Of a DNA stretch of 64,000 nt, positions 9,447 to 20,996 are shown piece after piece (the stretch's first letter is position 1; every line of letters begins with the position of its first letter). Where the stretch lies: contig CM018680.1 of assembly GCA_009363875.1 (NCBI GenBank), positions 66,744,639 to 66,808,638 of the forward strand, written 5' to 3'. This stretch comes from Mikania micrantha (Eukaryota > Streptophyta > Magnoliopsida > Asterales > Asteraceae). Made by a program: the position numbers and the translations under genes. The notes below the pieces were generated by a model. That model was not told the origin of the DNA. It ran no database searches and worked only from the letters and a program-made list of their open reading frames with translations.

Positions 9447-11576
9447 GCTACCTTGAAAATGTGAGAGATTCTAGATTGACATTAAATCCAACTTTACATT
9501 CGTATTCATTTATGAAGAAGTTGTTACTTGTTATTTAAATTAAGTCATTTATATTTGTATTGTATAACTATTAAATTAAATAAGATTTAAAAACTTATTT
9601 TATCTGTGTCTTGAACCATTTATTTATGCGGAATAAATCTATATTATACAATAAATGCAAGTTTTGATGAAGAATATTGTTATTCTCACACGCATCCCAT
9701 ATCCTCTACACTCTTTATAAGTCTTGTATAGGTCATATAAGAGGGTACATAAGATCAATAATTGTCGAATTAGTTGGTGTCAGAAGGGGTTTATTCGGTA
9801 AGGTGTTAAAACAAAAAAATTAGGTGTGTAAATAACCAAGCCCTTTGATGAGATACATGTTAGCTTTATAGACAATCTAGGTTTCACGCCTATTTCTTCT
9901 CTTAAATATTTGATAAGACACCTTTTTTATATTTTATTTTTCTCTAGTCCATTATATTAAATAATAATAATTTTATTTTTCTCTAGTTCATTATATTGTG
10001 ATTACAATACAAGTTAATTTTAATTTTTTGTACACTACTTTAAAAAAATATATGATATGATATTTAAAATAAATAATTTTAAAAATTATTTATTTAACAT
10101 ATGTAATAAACATGTTTTTAACTTATTAGTTAAAAATAAAACATTATTCTTCGAATCTTCGGGTTTAAGAGCAACTAAGGCTTCCTTATTTTACCGAGAA
10201 CACAAGGTTTCCTTATGCTAAAAAAGGTAAACTTAATTTTTATAAACTTGTAAACTCTCTCGAACGGACTTCAATTGAGATTAAATGAAAGGCGTAAGAA
10301 CTATCTTGTCAAACCATAAACATTAAATCTTAAACATTATAACAAAATACTAAAAAATTAAGTAGGAAACACATAATGATCGACATGAAGACACAATGAT
10401 GTGAAAAGCATAACCTATAAGCTGAATCTTAAAGTAAACTTTAAAATTTAATCTTAATGCTACACCCAAAATCAAAAACCTTAAATCTAAATTGTAAAGC
10501 GTAATCCTAAAATAGAATGACAAACTTAATAGCACATTAACTAGAATAAAGACACAATGGGCTGAAAATATACATTATAAATAAGAAAAACTAACCGTTA
10601 AAGTAAATTGACAAGCATGATAGATACTATGATGACAAGAAATAAAATAAACATAATGATTGATGACAAGTAAAAATACACAATAAGATGAACACCTAAA
10701 TTCTTTCGACGAGCCGATCGACTCTGCTCCACCACCCCGACATCGATCGACTCTGCTCTTCAACCACCGATCGACTTTGCTCCTCAACCACGGATCGAAT
10801 ATGTAATTTAAGGTTCTTCTCCCTCGATCGTGACCTTAGATTGAAGGATGGTTGTGTGTTAGCGGCAGATTGTAATTTAAGGTATTTTCGGTATTTTTGT
10901 GAAAGAAAACTTCATTTTTGTGGGATTACGATTAAAATTTATTTTTTTAATATATTTAGATGCCTGGTTTGCAGATAGGATTTTTTTCATCTTTTGTTGA
11001 AGCCTGTAGGTGATTGCTGCTTGGTGCTTTTGGATCAAGAGTATATGACTCGATTACAAGATGAAATTGCAGAGTAGTTAATGCAAAATATGGAATAAAT
11101 ATATAAATGATTTAAAAAAAATGTTATTGTGATTTTATGAATGTTATTTGAGGGATGTAAAACTATTATTTAAATTTTAATGTTGAAAAACTATTATTAG
11201 TTAAAAAAATGGTTTATATAAATTTTAATCAATTTTAGTAGCTTGCAGACGTTAAAAAACAAACAGTTTGCTTTTTGCAGACTGAAGACATATGAACCAA
11301 CTCTTTTTCTGCAGATGTCTACAAATGTGGTCCGCAGACTGCAGATATTTTACCTTTGAAAAAACAAACAGCACCTTAAAATCTCATAATATATTTACAA
11401 AGTAATCCTTTGACCAAACATCTAACCAAACATAAATTTTAATATTTCCTCCTTTGGATTTTAAACGAAAAAAACAATCTAACCGCCGTACATTTCGTTG
11501 GTTTAACCGGTCCGACCGGTAACCGACCTGTTTAACTGAGAGCTATTCAAAGACATCAAACACACACGGATTCTCA
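9447..11576. other. Chitinase 3' region, then AT-rich intergenic DNA
   Basis: 9447-9660 is probably the chitinase 3' UTR; AATAAA at 9632-9637 is a possible poly(A) signal. 9660-10680 shows no gene. At 10698-10798 the phrase GATCGACTYTGCTC occurs three times in a purine/pyrimidine-skewed, GC-richer patch. At about 11240-11380 the words TTTGCAGACTG, CTGCAGATGTCT and AAAAACAAACAGCACCTTA look like the end of a MITE, but no partner end is visible. Confidence 0.5.
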
Positions 11577-11747
11577 TTGCATGGTACAAAACAAAAAATG
11601 ACTATATATTCGAACATTAGGAGTAGATTTAATGCTTATATGTTCTCCATTAAAAATTATATACATGTCATTTATGATTTAACGCTAAAATCTAGTTACA
11701 TGCATACAAACCAAATTGGTTGGACACTAGCGATGGATCCAGAATTT

Positions 11748-12466
11748 CTAGACATAGGCAATAACGATTTAGGTTAAATTAAGTCTGATAAACTAAAAGT
11801 ATAATTGGTGATGTGATAGTGACTAGCTACTAGTTGTTTGTTTAGTGTTTGGGCTCATATTAGAGGTGAGCTATAAGAATGGTTAAAGAATTAAAACCAA
11901 TTAATAATCTGTTGACCTAATTCTCAAACTAGTTTGGGGTGAATTTGTTTCGAATCCAAACCTACATATTGATATTGGTTCCTAAACCAATATGTTGAAA
12001 CATTTATAACTCAAACCAAACCAATTTAAATTGCTTTCAAACCTGAACAAAACCACTTTCAAACCCAAAACAACTCAATTTGAACGTGATCACATGTTCC
12101 TAAAAACTAGACATAGGCAAAAACGATTTAGGTTAAAATAAGTCTGATAAACTAAAAGTATAATTGTTGATGTGATAGCGACTAGCTACTAGTTGTTTTT
12201 CAGTGTTTGGGCTCAGATTAGAGGTGAGCTATAAGAATGGTTAAAGAATAAAAACGATTAATAATCTGTTGACCTAATTCTCAAACTAGTTTAGGGTGAA
12301 ATTGTTTCGAACCCAAACCTACATATTGATATTGGTTCCTAAACCAATATGTTGAAACATGTATAACTCAAACCAAACCAATTTGAATTGCTTTCAAATC
12401 TGAACAAAACCACTTTCAAACCCAAAACAACCCAATTTGAACCTGATCACATGTCCCTAAAAATTG
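11748..12466. repeat. Tandem duplication, 359-bp unit, two copies
   Basis: Both copies start CTAGACATAGGCAA (11748 and 12107) and end with AACCTGATCACATGT-like sequence then CCTAAAAA. They differ by scattered substitutions and a few single-base indels, so the duplication is old but well kept. Each copy contains an AACCAAACC / GGTTTTG-rich segment. No coding potential is seen. Confidence 0.9.
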
Positions 12467-13640
12467 GTTTTATGCCCAAATTGGGATAAGAAAATCCATT
12501 TTGATTTTAGTAAACTACTTGAACTTGTTTGGGCAAACACACTAATTTATGTACCTTTGTAACACATTGATGATGTGTGTAGATTTCAACTTTGATGTGT
12601 GCCCTTCAAGGACTTTTTCTTGCAGGATTTGATGCATCCCTCTTAAGACTTATTTCAATTTTTTTTCTTCATGAAAGCTAAGTAGTGGGCTTGGACAAGT
12701 GTTGTAATCGAGCCGAGCTGAGCCGAGGTAGGCCTGGCTCAAGCTCGAGCTCATCAACTTTTAAGCCAAGCCAAAAAAAAGTTCGAGTTCGTAAAAAATG
12801 TCGAGATTCACACTATAATATATAGTGTAGAAGTTAGTGTAATATATTTTTGATATTGGATATTATAATTATTTTTGTTATTTTTTTACCAAAAATTATT
12901 TTGTTAATTTTGTTATGAGTTTAGTGTAATTGATACAAAAACCCTTAAAATTCATGTGGTAATTGGATGGAGATAAGCATGGTGAATAAATGATAGAAAA
13001 ACAAAGATTATAATGTCAAATTGGCAAAATTTAAGAATTTAGATAAAAATGTCAATTTTTTTAAACCATAGGAAGCAAAACAACAATTACTCTACTTAAT
13101 ATAAATAAATATTCATATTGAGGACAAGTAATTCAACTTGTCTTGTTACTTAAATTTCTTGAGAATAATTAAATTGGTAATTTAACATGTGTTGAATAAA
13201 TTTTTTTATCTATCTAGATATTGAAAAACATGATGTTTTAAATTGTTTAGGCTATAAGTTATACTTTAATGCTTTGAGGTTACTTGCAAGTAAGTGTCGT
13301 CTTGAAGATCATGATCTTCATGAAAAGAACAATTTTGACCTTCAACTTTTGCACATGTGTATTGACGACTTGATCCTTTTATTTTCTTTTAGTTGTCACC
13401 CATTTTTTTTCTTTTTATTTTTAATTTTTAGTTTTAGAATAAATTGTTTTCTTTTGTAACTTTTACAATGTTGGTTTTTAAATTACTCAAAATATGTTAT
13501 TGCAACATGTTTGTTTTATCAACGTATTGGTATATATTATTATATATATTAAAAACCAAAATTTTACCCCCTCACAAAAACACTATTCATTTCCTACTTC
13601 ATTCAATGCTTTATGTACAACCATTGAATGCGTATGCTTT
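12467..13640. other. Intergenic AT-rich DNA
   Basis: I see no gene here. A short GAGCCGAGC / GGCTCAAGCTCGAGCTC patch at 12711-12790 resembles the GC-rich core of the hAT MITE at 20249-20648 and may be a relic of such an element. Confidence 0.5.
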
Positions 13641-15686
13641 ACATACATACGTATGTCTCTATAGTCTCTATCTTGATTCCTGTGAATCTTCACCGCCTCT
13701 CCATCGTCCTCTCTCTCAGTCGCTCAAAAAAGATGGTTCCTATTTGAAACCCTAGATTCCTTCTTTTACACCGAATCATCCCACCAAATGCAATTAAGGT
13801 TTGATTTGATTCTTCTTATGTAGTTTCCTTCATCTGACACCTGAATTTTGTTTGGAACAACGTTGATCTTCCTATCTCCGATCTCCTTCTCCGGCGACGC
13901 CTAACCTATAGGTAATCCTCAGCTATCGTTTTCCTGTCAACTAAGCTGAAAAATTTTTAGCTGTTAAAAAAAAAACTAAGCTGAAAAATTTGATCAATTT
14001 GATTTATTTTATCTATTTGTAACTTTATATATTGTAAAGATGCTCGAAGATCCGTCAATTGTATAAATCCATAGGGGTTTTACGTATCTAGGCATAAATG
14101 TCCGAATTGGCCATTTTTTAGCATAATATATTAACATTTAACAATACATGTTTCATAGTGTATAAATTTTGTTGAAAATAACTTTGAATCATAATATTAG
14201 GGAGGCTTTTAAATTTTTTTCATGTCAGGCACAATCACATAAATTTTATAAATTTCTTTGACATAACTAACAATGATTGCAACAATTTCACCGTTGGAAA
14301 CACAACATTCAGGTTTGTGGACAAATTTGAGACAAATAATACATGTTTTATAGTGTATAAATTTTGTTGAAAATAACTTTGGATCATAATATTGGGGAGA
14401 CTTTTAATTTTTTTCCATGTCAGGCACACTCACACAAATTTTATAAATTTCTTTGTGATAACTAACAATGATTGCAACAATTTCACCGTTGGAAACTTAA
14501 CATTTAGGTTTGTGGACAAATTTTGAGATAAATAAATACTGTCTTTCGTCGGTGCATTATTTTTGTTTAAGATTAGTTCCATTTATCCCACAAATTTTAG
14601 CAGAATCCAATATATCATTTTTGTTAATTCTACTTCTTTAGGTTTGACCCAATGTGATGTTATTTCTTGCTATGGTTGGTTATTGTCATCACCAATTGCC
14701 ATTTTGAATTCGATTATTAACTTAAGTTTTGGACATCTTTAAAAATTATGATTATGGTTTGAAAGAACTTTTTCCTGTTTACTTCAGGGATGTACTCTGA
14801 TAATGAGATCAAATCACCAAACGAAGGAAGAATGGGGTACAAAGCTGATAAGAAGAATCCCTACCTTAGTTGATCTTTGTGTTCAAAAAGCCATAGATAA
14901 TGTTAGGTATTTAGGTGATGTGGGAGTACCTTTTAGAACGGTTTTTACCACATTATACTGTAGAACAGCTGATGCATATTGAGGATTCAACTAAGGTAAT
15001 TAATTGTTTTAACACAGTTTTCTCCAAACTAAAATTCTGTTCAAATTTGAGACACTTTTGAATGTTGTATGTTCTATATTGTAGGATCAAGATCTAAGCC
15101 CACTTACTGATAAGCTATGGAAGAACTTTTACACCGAAGTGTTTGGTTCGTAGAGCACCAGTGTTGTAGTTGAAACAATGAAAGAAAAAAAAGGTTTCAT
15201 TTAAATGGAGACAATTGCATGAGGTATAATATTTTCTTTCTCATCAAATTCTTCACAGCTCCTTTGTTGTGTATCATAAAACTTGAAATTGCTAAATTTT
15301 TATTTAGTTTTTTGGTAGCATGAAAATGGTAATTCTTTTAGGATATTTAGAAATCAGGGATGATTGTGGTCCTCCTTATTAGGAGCATTAGATGAATGGG
15401 AAGATGTACTCCTAGAAGCAAATGAAGTGTTTTGAAAACAATATTTAATAAAGAAAAGTTATAAGATTTAATTAGAATGAGGGGGCACTCATACAAATAT
15501 CTTAACTTTAACAATGAGAAGTTTATTGGAATCCATAATTAACAATATATTGTTTTTGTTTTATTTATAAAAATGGCAGCGCTATAATTAGATTGCTCAA
15601 TCTGCAGGCAAAGATAAAGGATGTGGAGGAGACCCAACAAAAATCATTTGATCAGCTAAAGCAACTATATAAAAATGCAGAGTCCG
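13641..15686 (+). pseudogene. Elongin A-like gene, decayed
   Basis: Three exon-like segments with GT-AG borders are visible: about 14838-14995, 15085-15223 and 15608-15686. They read IPTLVDLCVQKAIDNVRYLG and HYTVEQLMHIEDSTK; then DLSPLTDKLWKNFY, VVVETMKEKK and VSFKWRQLHE; then AKIKDVEETQQKSFDQLKQL. These match the order of blocks in plant Elongin A, the RNA polymerase II elongation factor subunit that pairs with Elongin C. Breaks: a frameshift after LGDVG in the first segment, a TAG after VFGS in the second, and another frameshift in the A-run of KEKK. The CT-rich, AAACCCTAG-containing stretch 13680-13915, ending in a possible donor GTAATCC, looks like its former 5' UTR. No C-terminal exon was found downstream. 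The retained introns mean it arose by DNA duplication or local decay, not retroposition. Confidence 0.8.
14144..14536. repeat. Tandem duplication, 195-bp unit, two copies
   Basis: ATACATGTTT then ATAGTGTATAAATTTTGTTG starts both copies (14144 and 14339), and both continue through TTCACCGTTGGAAAC to GTTTGTGGACAAATTT. It lies between the putative 5' UTR and first coding exon of the Elongin A-like pseudogene. Confidence 0.85.
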
Positions 15687-17149
15687 GTAAGTTCATTTAT
15701 TATGCTTGGAGACTTTCCCATGTGGTCACCTTATTGCTCTTTAGAGCACTTTATTTTATTTGTTTCTTGCACCACTGTTTTTTTTGTCTATTATATAACT
15801 TTTTGTGAGGAGACAGTACCACTCATTTGGAATGGTTTTTTACTTTTGATTTATATAATTTTACAGAGTTTATGACATACTCTTGCTGATATAGAAGTTT
15901 GACCTTTTTGTGGCTACAAATCTGTTAATATTTGTCACTAAAATTGAATATTTGGGCGTCCATTGACATAACCCTTTAACTGTGATTGATACGTTGTTAT
16001 GGTCTGATTGCTTTTGGCTGGGTATATTGATTGGGCGATGGCGGTGTTTGATTTAATTTTAAAGCATGCTTAATTAATTCTTCTCAAAATTGCAAATGTG
16101 TGAAGATTTTGTAAAGGAATCAATTTATCATGGGTGTGAAACAAGCTATAAAGAAGCTGGGTGCGTTTCAGCTTGCAGAAGATCATTTAGAAAACTGAAT
16201 ATGGTGCTATTGGTAGGTGTTTATAACAATCAAATTTACTTTATATCATTCTATGTATGAAGATGTCTGAATGGGTGTGGCTTCACACCCATATCTTACG
16301 GACAAAAACTAGGTGAATTAATACTTTTAACAATAAATGTGAATCAATTAACAAATACATAGATCAAAAGATGAAGATAAAGATAGTGTGAATCACGCTA
16401 AAGGTCGGAAAATTTATGATTTGTTCAAATTTTGTAAAATATTTCACCATGGGTAAAGCTGCTTATCTATGTTCTTTTGTCACTAAAAAGGATGCTATAA
16501 AAAAGTCATCAAGTAACGCAACATTTTACTAAAGATTGACCCGTCCCGCAGCAAAGCGCGGGTCGTATCCCCTCGTTTTTATTAAAAACCAAGACAATTT
16601 ATGTTTCGACATTAAATTTATTCAAGATCAGGCTGACTTAAATATGATATGTGTTTATTTTATTTTTAATGATTTTCTACAGTTTTATATTTTTACTTGG
16701 ATAGAAGTCCATGTATTATACAAGATTAGATATATGTAATATTAAACTTTTATTATAAGTTAAAAAATAGAGAAAATAATTGAAAAAAGAAATATTATAT
16801 AACTAAAATATTCATAAATTGCATATAAACAAAGAAAATAATAAATTATTCTTAAATAATTTTTAAAAATGTAATTTTAATGTCATTATTATTTAATAGA
16901 AGAGAGAAGAGATGAATTTATTATAGTTATTTATATAAAAGAGACAAAAAAGATCAATTAAAATTAAAAGTACGAAGTCTAACAAAAAATGGCACATATT
17001 TAGTATTATAATTATTATCTATTAGCATAAAAATTATACAACTTTGCAAAATTTGCTTTGGTATTTCTTAATGCACATTTTAAAATAACGCAACTTTTTT
17101 GGAACTTCCGTAATATGTCATGGCACGTGCTCCTTTTATCTATAGAACC
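15687..17149. other. Downstream of the Elongin A-like pseudogene; no gene identified
   Basis: A short exon-like stretch at 16110-16215 (CATGGGTGTGAAACAAGC onward, flanked by a possible donor GTAGGT) has better codon structure than its surroundings, but I do not recognise a product. The GC-rich words CCCGCAGCAAAGCGCGGG at about 16545-16563 can form a small hairpin and recall Helitron ends, but no CTRR terminus follows. Confidence 0.4.
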
Positions 17150-17740
17150 AACTAAGGGAGTTCGCGCTTCGGTTTTTACGATTTTTAAGTGGAACCGCAA
17201 CCAAACCGTTAACAACAGTTTTTGAACAATGGAAATCAAAACCGAACCATTCAAAATAAAAACCAAATCAAACCGAATCGTTATCAATGGTTTGGTTCCG
17301 GTTTGATTTGCGGTTTGTATTTTGATCCCGTTGAAAATAAAATAAAATTAAACGAAACCTCTATAGTTCAACACGGACTATTTACACAAAGTCCATATGT
17401 ACTTTTTTAAATCACGAATAAATTAAGAACTCAATATGTGCATACATACATATTTAAACATCTCTATATGCATACATATATGTATATATCAATATATCTA
17501 TGTGTATAAATATGTGTATAAATATAATTTTTTATATATACACGTGCACACACATATACGGTCCGGTCCGGTTTTTTACGACTGGTTTTTTATGAAAACC
17601 GTAAACCATACCGTTTATTACGGTTTTAAACTTTTGAAACTGACCGACCGAATGTATAAAAAAAACCAACCGTGAAACCGAAACAATGAACAGTTTGGAC
17701 GGTTTCGAGGTTGGGAACCGGACCATGAACACCCCAAGAA
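17150..17740. repeat. AACCG-rich MITE-like repeat
   Basis: Dense AACCG/CGGTT words on both strands (17160-17310 and 17560-17725) flank a TA-rich centre. The right end GGACCATGAACACCCC is the complement of the GGGGTGTTCATGG start common to plant hAT MITEs. A clear left end and target duplication are missing. Confidence 0.45.
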
Positions 17741-18500
17741 CCAACCCCATAATAGGCATTTTAAGTTTTTTGGTATTTTTGAACCTTTTTAATAATAAGT
17801 TCGTAAAAAGGAATTCATTGCATTAAGAAAGAATAAACGATGCTTTTAAATAATTTTTATAAGAGAATTTGTATGTCGTTGCAACGTGTTTATTCTTTTC
17901 GAAGTAAATGTTATTCGAAGCACAAATGAAGAGTTCATCATGTTACTTAATGATTTTATTTTTCTATAAAATACATAGTTTATGCCTCTCATTTATAAAA
18001 TTCTGGAACTTTTTTTTTTAACCATTTTTCACATAAATATAATTCTAACCTGCCAATCGGTCGTTTAAATTTTCTCGCATTTTAACCATTAGCGAAACAA
18101 GCAAGTTACATTCGGTAGTTTAAAAAAGGTTGTTTAACATACTAAATACATATCTTTTCTATTAAGTATCAAAATTAAGTACTAATTTTATTATTTTTGT
18201 CTTTATAAATTTAAAAATATAGTTCCTAATATATTAGAAGGATTTAAAAAAATATTTAAAAAAATTGCTATAAAAGGTGTATTTTTTATAAAATATGTGT
18301 TTTTTTTTTAAATAACAAACTTGTTTAAAAGTACAAAAAATATTTTGAAAACAAAATGTTTCAACAACAAACATTTTAAAAAACGACACTTAAAAAAATG
18401 ATATTTTATTCAAATAACTTATATTTCTTACATGTAAATAATTTTAAATATATTTTTGAAGCATTATCTTTTTATAATTTACAAATACTTAATATTAACC
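17741..18500. other. AT-rich intergenic DNA
   Basis: Poly-T/A tracts dominate. No gene or repeat structure was recognised. Confidence 0.5.
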
Positions 18501-18507
18501 ACTTAGA

Positions 18508-19603
18508 CCACCCGTAGTGGTAGTCCCGTGGAACCAGTGGGGTTCGGTGGTGCCAGTGGCGTTCGGTGTTCGTTTCAAATGCAACAAAACCCGAACACTC
18601 AATGGCAACAACCGAATCCTCAAACCGGGTTTTCGTCTTTCTCACAACCGGGTTTTTCATCTTTCACTCAACCGGGTTTTCAACAAAGGGCGCCTCAACT
18701 CCGATACGAACTGGATTTTGTGTCTAAGGATGTGGTGCTCGAGACTCAAGAATCACAAAAAAGGAAGAAAAAATGAAAGCGAGCAAAAGACACGGAAACG
18801 GCGGAAGTAGCGGTCCAATGGCGCCAAAACCATGGACTCATGACGAAGAACGGAAGATGTTACATCGATCATTCCGAGAACAAGGCCAAAGGTAATTTGC
18901 AAAATCGCGAACACTTTTGGAAAATATTAACCGAAAGTTGGCACGAGATGATGGGTTATACCGATCAAGAATACCGCACCTATCATCAACTATATTCAAA
19001 ATGGAAGGATATGAGCTAGAAATTGATGCGGTTTAGTGGCATCTACAGCAACTGTGCCAACAACCGCAAAAGTGGTATGAACGACGAAGGTGTGTTAAAA
19101 TGGGCGGAAAAAGAATATCGACTAAAGTCCAACGGCCATACATTTAACCACTATCATGTTTGGGTCGCAATATAAGAAGCTCCAAAATTTCGCCTTCATT
19201 GTCAAGAAAGCTAACGAGGGCCAAAGTTTTCTTCAAAAAAAAACTAAAAATTCCGAGACGAATGAATATTCACCTGGGGGTTCGGATGCACATACGGTTA
19301 ACCTCGAATTAGACGAGGAAGACGATGAATTCGAAATCCAGGAACCGGTTAGACCGGTTGGACGGGATACTGCAAAACGGGCTTTGTCTTCGAGTCGTCA
19401 AACGTCCTCCTTAATCCCGACAACAAACGAACTCGCTCATCAACTTGATGAGTTCACGAGATTTCAAAAAACAAAACACGAGGACCGACTTTCTCCGAGC
19501 CGATCACAAAGTTATGGGTACTATGTCTTTCGAAGAACTCGGCGATGAAGAACGAGAGATTATGAGAAAATTAAGAGCAAAAATATTTGATAGATATCGT
19601 TAA
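18508..19603 (+). pseudogene. PIF/Harbinger ORF1 (Myb/SANT-like, NAM-associated) pseudogene
   Basis: The order of blocks matches the plant proteins usually named glutathione S-transferase T3-like or NAM-associated, which are ORF1 partners of PIF/Harbinger transposases. There is a Q/P/F-rich head with three QPGFSSF-type repeats (18620-18690), then GSSGPMAPKPWTHDEER (SANT-like start, about 18803), TYHQLYSKWKDM, RFSGIYSNCANNRKSGMND, VLKWAEKEYRLKSNGH, FNHYHVW, RPVGRDTAKRA and a C-terminal FEELGDEEREIMRKL ... KIFDRYR ending at the TAA at 19601-19603. ORF1 proteins bind the element ends and help the transposase. Breaks: a TAG after KDM, further frameshifts, and a shift near 19520. No DDE transposase ORF accompanies it in the window. 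Confidence 0.8.
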
Positions 19604-20026
19604 TTTTTTTCAAGTTAGAAATGTAACGTTTTTGTTTTTATTTTTATTTTAACGTTAACGTTTTTATTTTAGCGTTAACGTTTTTATTTTGTTATTTATT
19701 TTACCTATTAATTTATAACTTAAAAAATAACAAATATAAAATTATAAATTGGTGATGATGTGGCACAGCGGGGAAGGTTTTTTAGTGGGGTGACCATTAA
19801 AGGGTTTTAAGATTTTCAGTGAGATGATGACGTGACAGAATATTTTAGCGTGTTGGAGGATTTCAGTAAAGTGAGAATTACATATGAGCTTAATACTTTT
19901 TATCAACTCACGTGTTACTAGGGTATTAATCTAGTGGCTTTATAAACCCATCATATCCCAATAGAAAATGGACAAATAAGTGATAAAATCATGACATCAT
20001 ATCCCTTTGAAAAATATTCAAAGGGT
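19604..20026. other. 3' flank of the PIF/Harbinger ORF1 relic
   Basis: A short repeat of AACGTTTTTATTTTAGCGTT lies at about 19650-19690. The G/T-rich words AGTGGGGTGACC at 19785-19796 could be part of an element end. No gene is seen. Confidence 0.4.
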
Positions 20027-20240
20027 TTCATAAAAAATACTAATAGATATTATAACATGTGTCTAATTATTAAAAGTATGATATATCTAAAACATAGCGT
20101 GTTCATAAAAAATACTAATAGATATTATAACGTCTCTAATTATTAAGAAAATGCTATATTTAAAACATAGCGGGTTCATAAAAATACTAATATATATAAT
20201 ATAACATGTGTCTAATTATTAAAAAAAATGCTATAAGATA
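20027..20240. repeat. Tandem repeat, 73-75 bp unit, three copies
   Basis: TTCATAAAAAATACTAATAG starts copies at 20027 and 20102, and a degenerate copy starts at 20175. Each ends in an AAAACATAGCG-like sequence, or its remnant in the third copy. The array directly abuts the hAT MITE. Confidence 0.85.
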
Positions 20241-20248
20241 ACACCAAA

Positions 20249-20648
20249 TAGAGGCGTTCACTAGCGAAGCAAAACTGAGCCAAGGGTAAACTTAGACTCG
20301 GCTCGTTTTAAGCCGAGCCGACTCGGTTCGGTTCATTTTTGGCCCGGTTTTTACAAAATTTAGATTTTATGATGTAAGTTTGTAACTTGTGAGCTACAAG
20401 TCACTTTTTTTATTATCTTTTTCCTTCAATATAATTACAAATATGACACTAAAATATAGTTATTATTAAAAGTAACCATACATATTTATATTTTGTTATA
20501 GCGTGTTGTACAAAACGAGCCGAGCCAGCTTTGGCTTGGACTCAGCTCGGTTACAAAATGAGCGGCTCGGTTACAAACGTGCTTTATCCGAGCTTCTTCC
20601 GAACGAACTACGATCCGATCCGAGCTACGAGATTTTTGAACAACCCTA
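20249..20648. mobile_element. hAT-type MITE with perfect 8-bp target duplication
   Basis: This 400-bp element starts TAGAGGCGTTCA and ends TGAACAACCCTA, imperfect inverted ends. The 8-bp duplication ACACCAAA lies at 20241-20248 and 20649-20656 without mismatch. Eight-bp duplications and TAG...CTA ends mark hAT elements. The interior is rich in GAGCCGAGC/GGCTCGG words and encodes nothing. Confidence 0.9.
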
Positions 20649-20707
20649 ACACCAAATACTATACCGATGAATATACATGGAATTACTTCAATGATTTTTG
20701 TCACATT

Positions 20708-20996
20708 TAGGGGCCGTTTGGTAGCGTTTGAACCATTAAGTGTGAATGATTAAGATATTTGAATGATTATAAGGGTCTGAATGGTTAAGTGTTGAGCCAT
20801 TTTAGAGTGTTTGGTTCAACGTCTGATTAAAACAAAAACATACCCTTAAAACCCTAAAAATGGTTCCCCACCCCGTCGAGTTCCCTACCTCCAGCTCCTT
20901 GCCACCGCACCATTGCTGAGAGGCCCCGAGTCCCGGGAGTCCCCTCGGTTGGCAAACATCAAACCCATAGTCCTTAAACCATGATTTCCTTGCCAT
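20708..20996. mobile_element. 5' part of a second hAT-type MITE
   Basis: TAGGGGCCGTTTGGTAGCG at 20708 is a typical hAT MITE start, followed by ATTAAG/GAATGATTA-rich sequence. No complementary ACCAAACGGCCCC end follows before the chromovirus LTR begins at about 20997, so the element looks cut by that insertion. Confidence 0.6.

Noticed and set aside
16540..16570. Helitron 3' end at the CCCGCAGCAAAGCGCGGG hairpin
   Set aside because: No CTRR followed by T is found within the usual distance.
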